Origin: Saprospiraceae bacterium
GTDB lineage: Bacteria; Bacteroidota; Bacteroidia; Chitinophagales; Saprospiraceae
Length of the DNA stretch: 24,763 bases
Direction of reading: 5' to 3'
Assembly: GCA_023299965.1 (NCBI GenBank)
Contig: JALZVN010000216.1
Coordinates: 1-24,763, forward strand
Shown: in pieces, positions 6,857 through 15,370 of the stretch
Numbering within the stretch: position 1 is the stretch's first letter
Layout of the letters: every line of letters starts with the position of its first letter
Notes under the pieces: generated by a model
What the model was told of the DNA's origin: nothing
Seen by the model: only the letters and a program-made list of their open reading frames with translations
The model's database searches: none
Made by a program: the position numbers and the translations under genes

Positions 6857-8491
6857 TTAGGTTTGTATTACCCCTACATTAAACTTCTTCACCTTGCCAT
6901 GATTTGCCATTTCAATACCAGTTGCGATAAAGCGGCGTGTTTCTACGGGGTCTATGATAGCATCCACCCATAATCTTGCCGCAGCATAGTAGCTAGTCGT
7001 TTGTTCATCGTACTTCGACTTTATAGAGTCAAAGAGTTCTTTTTGAGCTTTCTCATCAGGCGCTTTATTTTTATTCTTCATTGCGTTGACCTGAATTTGA
7101 GTGATTACTTTAGCAGCTTGCGTGCCTCCCATAACAGCTATCTTTGCTGTTGGCCAAGCCACAATCATCCTTGGATCATAAGCTTTACCACACATGGCAT
7201 AGTTCCCAGCTCCGTAGCTATTACCCATAACTACAGTGAACTTAGGTACCGTTGAGTTACTTACGGCATTGACTAGCTTTGCACCATCTTTGATGATACC
7301 ACCATGCTCTGATCGCTTGCCAACCATAAAGCCAGTAACATCTTGAAAAAAGACAAGAGGAATCTTCTTCTGATTGCAGTTCATTATGAATCGAGTAGCT
7401 TTATCTGCACTGTCTGAGTAAATGACTCCACCAAATTGCATTTCACCACTTGCACTTTTTACCACTTGACGATTATTCATCACTATACCTACAGACCAAC
7501 CGTCTATTCTAGCGTAAGCGCAGATAATAGTCTGACCATACGTTTTCTTATACTCTGTAATACTTCCTTCATCTACTATGCTGTCTAGAATTACTCTTGA
7601 ATCATATGGCTTGGACGACTCAGAAGGGAAGTTAGCATAAATGTCTTCAGGGGGTAATTTAGGTGCTTTAGGTTCTTTTTTATTAAATCCAGCTTTCTTT
7701 TGGCTGCCTATTTTTCCAACTAAATCTTTGATGGTATCAAGACACTCTTCATCATTTTTCATGATATAATCCGTTACGCCGCTGATGCTACTTTGTGTTA
7801 CCGCGCCTCCCAAAGTTTGCTTATCTACCGTTTCTCCGATAGCCGCTTTTACCAGATAAGGTCCAGCCAAGAAAATAGAGCCAGTTCCTTCAACGATTAG
7901 AGCTTCATCCGACATGATAGGCAAGTACGCTCCACCAGCTACACAACTGCCCATAATAGCAGAGATTTGGGGTATTCCTTTAGAGGAGATTATAGCATTG
8001 TTTCTAAACATTCGACCGAAGTGCTCTTTGTCTGGGAAGATCTCGTCTTGCAATGGGAGATAAACCCCAGCACTATCTACTAGGTAGATTAGTGGTATTC
8101 TATTTTCTAAGGCTATTTCTTGCGCTCTGAGGTTTTTCTTTCCTGTGATTGGGAACCAGGCTCCAGCTTTCACTGTAGCATCGTTGGCAACAATCATGCA
8201 CATCTTTCCCGACACATAGCCAAGTCCCATGATGACTCCTCCTGCAGGGGCACCACCATGGTCTCTATACATGCCATACCCAGCAAAAGCACCTAATTCA
8301 AAGAAGTACGAATCGTCGTCTGTGAGATAGTCTACTCTCTCACGTGCAGTGAGTTTGCCTTTACTATGTTGCTTCTCTATTTTTGATTTGCCGCCACCTA
8401 GATATATACGTTCCAATCTGCGTTGCATGCGGCTAACGCCAAGCTTATTTTCATCTTGATTGATACTTGCGTTGAGGTCGTTTTTTCCCAT
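6857..8491 (-). CDS. Acyl-CoA carboxylase carboxyltransferase (beta) subunit, methylcrotonyl-CoA carboxylase-like
   Basis: Transfers CO2 from carboxybiotin to an acyl-CoA. The segment LQDEIFPDKEHFGRMF, the oxyanion motif GSCVAGGAYLPIMSDEA, and FLAGPYLVKAAIGE resemble the MCC beta subunit of leucine breakdown more than the propionyl-CoA enzymes. The C-terminal half has the second crotonase-like domain (VVMGNSYGAGNYAMCGKAYDP). The length of 544 aa is normal. The substrate is inferred from motifs; geranyl-CoA or another acyl-CoA is possible. No biotin carboxylase/biotin-carrier subunit is nearby. The start is placed at the ATG at 8491; an in-frame TTG at 8497 lies inside a perfect -7 box (TAACTTTG, 8495-8502 minus strand), so it is unlikely to be used. 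It lies 35 bp after the HtrA gene. Confidence 0.9.
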   Translation of the reverse strand: MGKNDLNASINQDENKLGVSRMQRRLERIYLGGGKSKIEKQHSKGKLTARERVDYLTDDDSYFFELGAFAGYGMYRDHGGAPAGGVIMGLGYVSGKMCMIVANDATVKAGAWFPITGKKNLRAQEIALENRIPLIYLVDSAGVYLPLQDEIFPDKEHFGRMFRNNAIISSKGIPQISAIMGSCVAGGAYLPIMSDEALIVEGTGSIFLAGPYLVKAAIGETVDKQTLGGAVTQSSISGVTDYIMKNDEECLDTIKDLVGKIGSQKKAGFNKKEPKAPKLPPEDIYANFPSESSKPYDSRVILDSIVDEGSITEYKKTYGQTIICAYARIDGWSVGIVMNNRQVVKSASGEMQFGGVIYSDSADKATRFIMNCNQKKIPLVFFQDVTGFMVGKRSEHGGIIKDGAKLVNAVSNSTVPKFTVVMGNSYGAGNYAMCGKAYDPRMIVAWPTAKIAVMGGTQAAKVITQIQVNAMKNKNKAPDEKAQKELFDSIKSKYDEQTTSYYAAARLWVDAIIDPVETRRFIATGIEMANHGKVKKFNVGVIQT

Positions 8492-8494
8492 TCC

Positions 8495-8502
8495 CAAAGT
8501 TA
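8495..8502 (-). promoter_or_regulatory. -7 box immediately before the carboxyltransferase ATG
   Basis: On the minus strand TAACTTTG matches TAnnTTTG perfectly and ends 3 bp before the ATG at 8491. If used, transcription would start at or next to the start codon, giving a leaderless mRNA. No good -33 TTG is visible at the usual spacing, so this may be chance and the gene could instead be read through from htrA. Confidence 0.35.
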
Positions 8503-8526
8503 GGCAATAGAAAAAATATATTTACA

Positions 8527-9957
8527 CTATTTCTTAAAAGCATAGAAATAATCTCCCGAAAAGTGTTCATAAATACCTTCTAGCATCACTTTATCTTCTG
8601 CTTCGTTGATGAGATCTACTACTTCTTCAATATTTTCAGCTGTAGCATCATTCACTTTAGTAATTATAAATCCAGGATCCATATTAGTACGGGCGATTGG
8701 ACTGCCCTTGTAGACGCTTTTTACCATCACACCATCTATATTGAGACGGAGTTTCTCATCCTTGCTCAATTCTCTGAGTTCGAAGCCAAGATCATGCAGC
8801 ACATCGTCCTCATTCACCTCTAGGGTGACAAATTCGGTGCTATTCTTTTCATTTCTTAGTAATACCTCTGCCATGAGCATTTTACCGTTTCGCATGTATT
8901 CTATTTTGAGGATATTACCAGGTCTTTGCAAACCTATGAACTCTGATAGACTAGGAGCAGAGGTAATCGTCTTGCCATTGATAGATAATAGTATGTCTTC
9001 CTCTCTAAGCCCAGCCTCGGCAGCACCACTACCTTGTTCTACACGATTGATATATACCCCTTTGATTTCATCGAGGCCAAATTTTTCTTTGATACTGCTA
9101 TTCACTTCAACCATGTCTATGCCCAGCAATCCACGCTGCACTACACCATAATTTTTTAGATCATTGATAACCTTACTCACCAGATTCACAGGTACAGCAA
9201 AAGAATATCCTTCATATCGTCCAGTCCTTGTGATGATGGCAGTATTTATTCCGACTAGCTCACCATTCGTGTTTACCAAGGCGCCACCACTATTACCAGG
9301 GTTGATAGCCGCATCAGTTTGAATAAAAGATTCTATCGTATTCTTACCTTGCAATATATCTATAGTTCTCCCTTTTGCACTCACGATACCAGCAGTAACA
9401 GTAGTACTTAGATTAAAAGGATTTCCAACTGCTAGGACCCATTCCCCAACATGTAAGGAGTCAGAATTGCCAAACGGCAAATAAGGGGATTCTCGTTCGC
9501 TCTCAATTTTGAGAAGCGCAAGATCAGTAGATGGATCTTTACCTATAAGGTTAGCGGTGTATTCTGATTTATCATATAGGGTTACCTCATACTTATCACC
9601 ATCTTCGATTACGTGATTGTTTGTCACGATGTATCCATCTGGAGATATCAAAACGCCCGAACCAGTACTATTATGTGAAGATTCCCAAAATCTACGATTA
9701 TCTATAGAATTGATGTTTACGATTACTGGAGCCACTGCTTCAGCTGCATCTATAAAGTTTGTGGGTGATGAAGATATAAATGGCCTATGCGTTTGATTTC
9801 CGTTTACACTAGAACTACCAAAGTTACTGGTAGCCAGAGCAGGGGAGGCAGATTGTTGGTAAATTACAGTCTTTGGAGACTCTATATACTTGTATACCAC
9901 TATGGTAAGTAGGGCACTTAGTACTGAACAGAAAATCACCAGACCGTATTTTTGCAT
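8527..9957 (-). CDS. HtrA/DegP-family periplasmic serine protease
   Basis: An ATP-independent protease/chaperone that degrades misfolded envelope proteins. Seen: one N-terminal hydrophobic segment (residues 5-22) that acts as signal anchor or signal peptide; a Ser/Asn-rich linker to about 65; a trypsin-like domain at about 70-270 with the triad His115 (TNNHV), Asp145 (STDLALL) and Ser223 (NPGNSGGA); PDZ1 at about 275-368 and PDZ2 at about 385-465. Length 476 aa, two PDZ domains as in DegP/DegQ. The gene starts after a 367-bp gap with a TCAAACCT inverted repeat about 35 bp upstream of the ATG. The carboxyltransferase follows 35 bp downstream; there is no evident functional link. All catalytic residues are intact. 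Confidence 0.95.
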   Translation of the reverse strand: MQKYGLVIFCSVLSALLTIVVYKYIESPKTVIYQQSASPALATSNFGSSSVNGNQTHRPFISSSPTNFIDAAEAVAPVIVNINSIDNRRFWESSHNSTGSGVLISPDGYIVTNNHVIEDGDKYEVTLYDKSEYTANLIGKDPSTDLALLKIESERESPYLPFGNSDSLHVGEWVLAVGNPFNLSTTVTAGIVSAKGRTIDILQGKNTIESFIQTDAAINPGNSGGALVNTNGELVGINTAIITRTGRYEGYSFAVPVNLVSKVINDLKNYGVVQRGLLGIDMVEVNSSIKEKFGLDEIKGVYINRVEQGSGAAEAGLREEDILLSINGKTITSAPSLSEFIGLQRPGNILKIEYMRNGKMLMAEVLLRNEKNSTEFVTLEVNEDDVLHDLGFELRELSKDEKLRLNIDGVMVKSVYKGSPIARTNMDPGFIITKVNDATAENIEEVVDLINEAEDKVMLEGIYEHFSGDYFYAFKK

Positions 9958-10324
9958 ATCGTTTATTGTATATGTTTAACCTATTGATAATCAAACCTTA
10001 TGCCACTATGCCATTAATATGAGGTTTGAAGTTTTTATTTCTTTTGGGCCTTCCCTTCGGGTCGCTATGTTTCATGGCTCGTTATTCACTCGGCCCTAGG
10101 CTTTCGCAAAAAAAAGGCTACAGCCTAGGTCTTCGGACATCCGTCCTCACCATTTCACAGCGCTAGTCCTTTTCGTTTTTGACCATTTCTTTCAGTATAA
10201 CGCTTCTCAACCGATAAATAGATATGAATGAACATATATAAATAATCACAAAGGTATGTTTTTCTTCAGATAAGCTTAATTTTGTCCCTCATGGTTTTCA
10301 AATAAGCTAAACTTTAATAGACTT
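9958..10324. other. Gene-free interval with inverted repeats and a GC-richer block
   Basis: Divergent promoter region between htrA and the small membrane protein/dapF pair. It holds an 8-bp inverted pair TCAAACCT (9991-9998) / AGGTTTGA (10022-10029), then a block (about 10045-10170) richer in G+C than its surroundings, with CCC-TTC-GGG at 10053-10061 and a CCTAGGCT/AGCCTAGG stem (10095-10129). A plus-strand -7 box TAATTTTG (10277-10284) lies 40 bp before the ATG at 10325. No ORF is convincing. Confidence 0.6.
10095..10129. repeat. Stem-loop with A/T-tract loop in a REP-like block
   Basis: CCTAGGCT (10095-10102) pairs with AGCCTAGG (10122-10129). The loop contains a run of eight A. On the minus strand the run of T follows a short AGGC/GCCT mini-stem, so it could terminate minus-strand transcripts weakly. 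The neighbouring CCCTTCGGG motif looks like extragenic repeat units I recall from Bacteroidota genomes; this needs a search. Confidence 0.45.
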
Positions 10325-10522
10325 ATGAAAGAGAAAGAAAAAGAAGAAATCGAAGATCCAGACGAACATTATTTAGGTAATATATGGGGATGGAAGTTTT
10401 CTTTCATTGGATTAGGACTTATATTATTTTTTCTGGCTATTGCTATCTATCAAGCAAAAGTCAAAGGAGTGTCAATCGACGAGATTGGCAAGGGAGAACA
10501 AACTATTGAGGTTTTTAAATAA
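10325..10522 (+). CDS. Small single-pass membrane protein, 65 aa
   Basis: Not recognised by name. The N-terminus (residues 1-20) is extremely charged (runs of Lys/Glu, then Asp/Glu), followed by one membrane helix at about 24-43 (FSFIGLGLILFFLAIAIY) and a polar C-terminal tail of about 20 residues. A -7 box TAATTTTG (10277-10284) would give a leader of about 35 nt. dapF begins 8 bp after its stop, so the two are almost certainly co-transcribed. Function unknown; nothing in it suggests a direct part in lysine or peptidoglycan synthesis. Confidence 0.75.
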   Translation: MKEKEKEEIEDPDEHYLGNIWGWKFSFIGLGLILFFLAIAIYQAKVKGVSIDEIGKGEQTIEVFK

Positions 10523-10530
10523 CAGCATTT

Positions 10531-11328
10531 ATGCAAATTCCATTTACTAAATACCAAGGTACAGGCAATGACTTCGTTTTGATTGATCAGCGAGAAGAGA
10601 AATTTATTGATCGAGAAGATCAAGTGCTCATTTCCACCATTTGTGATCGCAAGTTTGGGATTGGAGCAGATGGCTTGATATTATTGGAGCAACTTGCTGG
10701 TTTTGATTATGAAATGGTCTATTTCAATGCAGATGGACGGACGAGTTCCATGTGTGGAAATGGTGGTAGATGCATTACCGCATTCGCCAATCAAGTTGGA
10801 TTGCCCAAAGGTCAACACACATTTATGGCCATTGACGGTCAGCATATCTCCAAATTCAATGAAGACGATACCGTTTCCCTAAAAATGAATGATGTACATT
10901 CTGTGATAAGCGGAGAAGACTTCTACATATTAGATACAGGTTCACCACACTACGTGATTTTTGTAGAGGATATTGATGATATAGATGTCAAGAAGCAAGG
11001 AGAAGCTATCCGATATTCGGAAGAATTTAAAGAAGAGGGGATAAATGTCAACTTTGTAGAAGTCACAAAGACGGGCATCATAGTAGCTACCTATGAAAGG
11101 GGAGTAGAAGCTGAAACCTTATCCTGCGGAACGGGAGTTACCGCTGCAGCGATTGCTTTTCATAGGTATTCCAAGAAACCAATTGGATCTCATCAAATTA
11201 AAATAGAAACGAAAGGAGGTAACTTGAGTGTTCATTTTGACGCCACCGATGCAGGTGATTTTGAGAACATTTGGCTAAACGGTCGTGCTACCAAGGTCTT
11301 TACAGGGCTATTTTTGCCTAATGTATGA
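10531..11328 (+). CDS. dapF: Diaminopimelate epimerase
   Basis: Converts LL- to meso-diaminopimelate, for lysine synthesis and peptidoglycan cross-links. Seen: the N-terminal KYQGTGNDFVLID, first active-site Cys75 in MCGNGGRC, and second active-site Cys199 in LSCGTGVTAAAIA, the pair of acid/base thiols of this cofactor-free racemase. GSPHYVIFV and NFVEV also match the family. The 265-aa length is normal. It is second in a two-gene unit after a small membrane protein (8-bp gap) and converges with the TPR gene, the two stops being 17 bp apart. Cytoplasmic. Confidence 0.96.
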   Translation: MQIPFTKYQGTGNDFVLIDQREEKFIDREDQVLISTICDRKFGIGADGLILLEQLAGFDYEMVYFNADGRTSSMCGNGGRCITAFANQVGLPKGQHTFMAIDGQHISKFNEDDTVSLKMNDVHSVISGEDFYILDTGSPHYVIFVEDIDDIDVKKQGEAIRYSEEFKEEGINVNFVEVTKTGIIVATYERGVEAETLSCGTGVTAAAIAFHRYSKKPIGSHQIKIETKGGNLSVHFDATDAGDFENIWLNGRATKVFTGLFLPNV

Positions 11329-11345
11329 TAAGCGAAGGATATTTC

Positions 11346-11660
11346 CTACTCTATTTCAAGGTTCATCAAAACTGATTTCAATTCACTTAGCGCATGATGA
11401 TCTCCCTGAGCTTTGCAAATGTCAATTCCAGTCTTGTATATTTCTATAGCCTGCTCCTTTTGACCTTTTTCAGCTAGAGCAGCGCCCAAATGATAATATA
11501 CCCCTGTATAATTTGAATCGTTTGATACCACTTTCTCGTAGTAAGTAATAGCTGTATCCATATTATCTACTTTTTCATACTCTTTTGCAATAGCAAATAG
11601 TAGGAAGGAGTCCTGAGGATCCTCTTTGAGCATATTTTCTAGGGTCTGTAGTCGTGACAT
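11346..11660 (-). CDS. Small tetratricopeptide-repeat protein
   Basis: A 104-aa protein consisting mainly of TPR helices: about residues 13-45 (DPQDSFLLFAIAKEYEK, then AITYYEKVV) and about 47-80 (YTGVYYHLGAALAEKGQ, then AIEIYKTGI), with a capping helix. TPRs mediate protein-protein contacts; the partner is unknown and no other domain is present. The start is placed at the ATG at 11660, which gives the natural beginning MSRLQTLENMLKEDP. An in-frame GTG at 11720 would add 20 residues unlike a TPR and reach into the etfB promoter region. It converges with dapF. Confidence 0.8.
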   Translation of the reverse strand: MSRLQTLENMLKEDPQDSFLLFAIAKEYEKVDNMDTAITYYEKVVSNDSNYTGVYYHLGAALAEKGQKEQAIEIYKTGIDICKAQGDHHALSELKSVLMNLEIE

Positions 11661-11747
11661 AAGTTGGAATAATGAAGAATGTTTTAAACAAAATGGAATG
11701 AAAGCGAATTTTCGCCGCACATACCAAGCAATATATTAGTAAAATTT

Positions 11748-11755
11748 TATCTTTG
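11748..11755 (+). promoter_or_regulatory. Candidate -7 box for etfBA
   Basis: TATCTTTG matches TAnnTTTG and lies 76 bp before the etfB ATG. The leader would be AT-rich. No clear -33 TTG at standard distance is visible. Confidence 0.4.
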
Positions 11756-11831
11756 TGCGAATTTTGGATTAAACCAATCAAATTCTAAATTGTTTTAACT
11801 ACAAGTTTAGTAATAATTATAAATAATATAG

Positions 11832-12572
11832 ATGAAAATTCTCGTTTGCGTTAGCAAAACACCAGAAACGACAGCCAACATAAATTTTTCCAATAATAAC
11901 ACGGAATTTGACACAAATGGTGTTTCGTTTATCATGAATCCATATGATGAGTGGTACGCTTTAGTACGTGCTCTTGAGATTACAGAAGCTAGTGGTGGTA
12001 CTGTTACCATTGTGAATGTAGGTCCTGCTACTAACGATGCGGTAATCAAAAAGGGATTAGCCATTGGAGCCAAAGATGCAGTTCGTATAGATGCTGAGCC
12101 AACGAGTGCTTTATTTGTTGCGAAGCAAATCGCTGCATATGCTAAAAGTGAATCTTATGATATAATCTTTACGGGTAAAGAATCTATCGATTATAATGGT
12201 TCCTTAGTCGGTGGTATGATTGCCGAGCTCTTAGATTTGGCATACGTATCATATGCCTCTTCACTTGAGTTAGCTGGAAATACAGCAACACTCAATAGAG
12301 AAATTGAAGGCGGTACTGAGGTTGTACAAGTGGACACTCCGTTTGTAGTTAGTGCAGCAAAAGGAATGGCAGAGCAGCGTATTCCCAATATGCGTGGTAT
12401 CATGATGGCTAAGAAAAAACCTTTAAGCGTAGTAGCAGCCTCAGCAGCAGATGATAAAGAAACAGTTGTGGAGTTTAAGGTTGTTCCTAAAGATAGAGCA
12501 ATCAAGATGATAGACCCAGAAAACATGAAAGAGCTTGTTCGGTTATTGCATGAAGAGTCAAAAGTAATTTAA
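11832..12572 (+). CDS. etfB: Electron transfer flavoprotein beta subunit
   Basis: With EtfA it forms the soluble FAD/AMP heterodimer that takes electrons from acyl-CoA and other dehydrogenases and passes them to ETF:quinone oxidoreductase and the menaquinone pool. Seen: N-terminal MKILVCVSKTPET, an adenine-binding region with GKESIDYNGSLVGGMIAELL (about 116-135), and the C-terminal family signature around AEQRIPNMRGIMMAKKKPL. The 246-aa length is typical. etfA follows 22 bp downstream, so the two are co-transcribed. The leader is A/T-rich without a Shine-Dalgarno sequence, as usual in this phylum. The neighbouring MCC-like subunit fits branched-chain acyl-CoA oxidation as one electron source (inference). 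Confidence 0.95.
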   Translation: MKILVCVSKTPETTANINFSNNNTEFDTNGVSFIMNPYDEWYALVRALEITEASGGTVTIVNVGPATNDAVIKKGLAIGAKDAVRIDAEPTSALFVAKQIAAYAKSESYDIIFTGKESIDYNGSLVGGMIAELLDLAYVSYASSLELAGNTATLNREIEGGTEVVQVDTPFVVSAAKGMAEQRIPNMRGIMMAKKKPLSVVAASAADDKETVVEFKVVPKDRAIKMIDPENMKELVRLLHEESKVI

Positions 12573-12594
12573 TAGAATTTTTTAAAAAAATAGA

Positions 12595-13554
12595 ATGGTA
12601 TTAGTATTTGCACACCATAGTGATGGGAAGTTCAAGAAGGCAACCTTTGAAGTAGTAACCTACGGTAAAAAGGTTGCACAAATGCTTTCTTGTGATTGCG
12701 CAGCAGTTGTACTAGGTTCCTCTGACAGCGCCGCTGTCCTTGGACAATATGGAGCTGATAAAGTATATAGTATAAGTGATAGCCAATTTGACAACTTTGA
12801 TAGTCAAACATACACCTCTGCTATTGCACAGGTAGCCGAAAAGACGGGAGCTAAAGTTGTTATTGTTGGACATAACTCAACTGGTAAGTCAATAGTAGGT
12901 AGACTAGCAGCTAAGCTAGATGCTGCCGTTATTGGTGGAGCAAAAGCACTTCCTTCTGCAACTGATGGTTTTGTTGTGGAAAAGAATGTATTTAGTGGGA
13001 AAGGCATTGCTTGCTACAAGCTAAATACTGATGTGAAAATCATATCTTTAATGGGGAACAGCATTCAACCTGAAATTATAGGTGCAGATGTTAGCCCTGA
13101 GTCAATGGATGTAAATATTGATGCGCCTCTAGTAAAAGTTATAGAGCGTAAGACCGTGTCTGGAACAGTACCACTTCCAGAAGCAGAACTAGTAGTTTCT
13201 GCTGGTAGAGGAGTAGGAGCACCTGATAAGTGGGGAATCATTGAAGAGTTAGCAGATGTAATTGGAGCTACTACAGCATGTAGTCGTCCAGTAGCAGATA
13301 CCGGTTGGAGACCTCACCACGAACATGTAGGACAGACCGGAGTAGCTATTCGTCCAAATCTATACTTTGCGATAGGAATATCTGGTGCTATACAGCATCT
13401 TGCAGGAGTAAGTTCTAGTAAAGTAATAGTGGTTATCAATAAAGATCCAGAAGCACCATTTTTCAAAAATGCGGACTATGGAGTAGTAGGAGATTTGTTT
13501 GATGTTGTGCCAAGATTAAATACAGCATTAAAGGAATTTAAGGCAAATAGTTAA
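12595..13554 (+). CDS. etfA: Electron transfer flavoprotein alpha subunit
   Basis: Partner of EtfB and carrier of most of the FAD site. Seen: N-terminal domain (1-180) with the VVIVGHNSTGKSIVGRLAAKL segment, then the conserved C-terminal FAD domain at about 200-319: AGRGVGAPDKWGIIEELA, CSRPVADTGWRPHHEHVGQTG, and the ISGAIQHLAGV and INKDPEAPFF motifs, all intact. The 319-aa length is typical. It is second in the etfBA operon. A BFN-domain gene starts about 100 bp downstream on the same strand with its own candidate -7 box (TATCTTTG, 13611-13618). Confidence 0.96.
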   Translation: MVLVFAHHSDGKFKKATFEVVTYGKKVAQMLSCDCAAVVLGSSDSAAVLGQYGADKVYSISDSQFDNFDSQTYTSAIAQVAEKTGAKVVIVGHNSTGKSIVGRLAAKLDAAVIGGAKALPSATDGFVVEKNVFSGKGIACYKLNTDVKIISLMGNSIQPEIIGADVSPESMDVNIDAPLVKVIERKTVSGTVPLPEAELVVSAGRGVGAPDKWGIIEELADVIGATTACSRPVADTGWRPHHEHVGQTGVAIRPNLYFAIGISGAIQHLAGVSSSKVIVVINKDPEAPFFKNADYGVVGDLFDVVPRLNTALKEFKANS

Positions 13555-13610
13555 TAAACATGCAGTCTCAAGAAATTAATTGCCTTTAAAGTAAAGGACT
13601 TAATATGAGT

Positions 13611-13618
13611 TATCTTTG
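13611..13618 (+). promoter_or_regulatory. Candidate -7 box for the BFN gene
   Basis: TATCTTTG matches TAnnTTTG, 39 bp before the ATG at 13658. No -33 TTG is seen at the expected spacing; the nearest one is too far upstream. Confidence 0.4.
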
Positions 13619-13657
13619 AGATTTATATTTTCTCGCTAAACTTGCGAATTGAGTATT

Positions 13658-14260
13658 ATGAAGAAAGTACCTTTAGATATAGTGGCCTTATCCCACAGTG
13701 TTACACAGTCTCACAACTATGCTGTAGTTTTAGGAGAGCAAGATGGAGTTAGAAGATTGCCCATAGTGATTGGTGGTTTCGAAGCACAAGCTATAGCTGT
13801 TGCCATGGAGAGAATGACTCCTAATCGTCCACTAACCCATGATCTTTTTAAAGATACACTTGAGACTTTTGACATACAGCTCAAAGAAGTTATAATAAAT
13901 AACTTGCTTGACGGTATCTTTTATGCAAGATTGATTTGTATCAAAGAAGGAGAGGAAATAGAAATAGATTCACGTACTTCTGATGCCTTAGCTATGGCCG
14001 TACGTTTTGAATGCCCTGTATATACGTATGAGTTTATACTAGACGCTGCAGGAGTTATACTTGAGGATAATGATGATGACGCAATTGAGTCCACGACCAA
14101 GCCTCTAAAAAAACAAAGCAAGCCAGAAGTCAAAGGAGTGGTTGGTTTAGCAGGTCATACGATGGAGGAGTTAGAAAGCCTACTTGATGACGTATTGTCC
14201 AATGAGGATTATGAAAAGGCGGCTGAGATAAGAGACGAAATCAAAAAACGAAACGGCTAG
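13658..14260 (+). CDS. Bifunctional nuclease (BFN) domain protein with C-terminal UVR motif
   Basis: Two domains. The BFN/DUF151 domain (about residues 1-130) starts VPLDIVALSHS and contains LPIVIGGFEAQAIAVAMER, RPLTHDLFKDTLETF and IDSRTSDALAMAVRFECPVY, all family hallmarks. Nuclease activity is known for some relatives and is inferred here. The UVR motif (about 167-200, ending EDYEKAAEIRDEIKKR) is the helix pair that UvrB/UvrC and Clp adaptors use for protein contacts. The domains are joined by a charged linker. This 200-aa arrangement is common in Bacteroidota. The start is placed at the ATG at 13658, since the in-frame TTG at 13649 adds only three residues. The last 20 bp overlap the 3' end of the threonine aldolase gene on the other strand. 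Confidence 0.88.
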   Translation: MKKVPLDIVALSHSVTQSHNYAVVLGEQDGVRRLPIVIGGFEAQAIAVAMERMTPNRPLTHDLFKDTLETFDIQLKEVIINNLLDGIFYARLICIKEGEEIEIDSRTSDALAMAVRFECPVYTYEFILDAAGVILEDNDDDAIESTTKPLKKQSKPEVKGVVGLAGHTMEELESLLDDVLSNEDYEKAAEIRDEIKKRNG

Positions 14261-15269
14261 TAATAACCTCTTTTACCTTTTCGAATTGCTCCGAACTTAT
14301 ATCCATGTGACAAACAAATCTAACTGTTTTTGGTCCAAATGCCGAAGCTAGGATTCCGTGGTCTTTTAGAGATTCTAAATATTGGTTTGCAGTGACCGGA
14401 TTCTTAAGGTCAAATATCACAATATTGGATTGAACTGGTCTTACAGATTCTACATATTCTTGATGCATCAGTATTTCACCCAATTCTTTACATCTAGTAT
14501 TGTCTATCTTTAATAATGGGATATTATTTTTCAAAGCAAACAGACCAGCTGCTGCGAGATATCCTGCTTGCCTCATTCCTCCTCCCAATGCCTTACGTAC
14601 TTTTCTAGCTCTTTTTATAAACGGGGCAGAACCAATAAGAAGTGAGCCCACAGGAGCACCTAGTCCTTTAGAGAGACAGATTGATATAGAGGCAAAGAGT
14701 TTTCCTACGGCTTGTGTCGTTTCCTCTGTTTCGACAAGTGCATTGAAAAGACGTGCCCCATCCAAATGTAGTATCAGATCATTTTCATCACAAACAGCTT
14801 TGATCTGAGCGATTTCATCAAGTCTGTAATAACTACCTCCTCCCTTGTTGCAGGTATTTTCTAATACCACCAATTTACTTGTCGGCAACCAATCATAGTC
14901 AGGCTTTATAGCTTCTTTGACTTGTTGAGCAGTTACTTTACCATTTTGACCACGAATTAGGTTTATACCTACACCACTATTAAAGCTATATCCACCCACT
15001 TCATATTGGTATATGTGGGAGTATTCATCGCATATTACTTCATCTAGCGGTCTTGTATGCACGTTTATGGCAATTTGGTTGGTCATAGTTCCTGATGGAC
15101 AAAAAAGTGCTGCATCCATTCCAAACAAGGAAGCTGCATAGTTTTGCAATTCATTTATGGTAGAATCTTCACCAAAAACGTCATCACCTACTTCCGCTCG
15201 AAACATAGCCTCAAGCATAGGTTTACTTGGTTTTGTAACCGTATCACTGATTAAGTTGACTGTACTCAT
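14241..15269 (-). CDS. ltaE: Low-specificity L-threonine aldolase
   Basis: PLP enzyme splitting L-threonine or L-allo-threonine to glycine and acetaldehyde. Seen: NLISDTVTKPSKPMLEAM and EVGDDVFGEDSTINELQ at the N-terminus, active-site His85 (EYSHIY), LHLDGARLFNA with Asp170 and Arg173 contacting PLP, and the PLP lysine Lys201 in CLSKGLGAPVGS. The 342-aa length is normal. The gene is divergent from the Nudix-type regulator (101-bp gap) and its 3' end overlaps the BFN gene by 20 bp in convergent orientation. The first ATG (15269) gives the family N-terminus. Confidence 0.94.
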   Translation of the reverse strand: MSTVNLISDTVTKPSKPMLEAMFRAEVGDDVFGEDSTINELQNYAASLFGMDAALFCPSGTMTNQIAINVHTRPLDEVICDEYSHIYQYEVGGYSFNSGVGINLIRGQNGKVTAQQVKEAIKPDYDWLPTSKLVVLENTCNKGGGSYYRLDEIAQIKAVCDENDLILHLDGARLFNALVETEETTQAVGKLFASISICLSKGLGAPVGSLLIGSAPFIKRARKVRKALGGGMRQAGYLAAAGLFALKNNIPLLKIDNTRCKELGEILMHQEYVESVRPVQSNIVIFDLKNPVTANQYLESLKDHGILASAFGPKTVRFVCHMDISSEQFEKVKEVITSRFVF

Positions 15270-15370
15270 GTCGCAAGTTAATTTTAAAATTCGCGCAATA
15301 AAGATAAAGCATTCTGATTTTTCTGAAAATCAAAAAAAAAGTTCGACTTTAGTGGTCACAATTATTCAAA

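Noticed and set aside
8491..9957. A functional link between HtrA and the carboxyltransferase
   Set aside because: The short spacing suggests possible read-through only; the roles are unrelated and a promoter box lies before the second gene.
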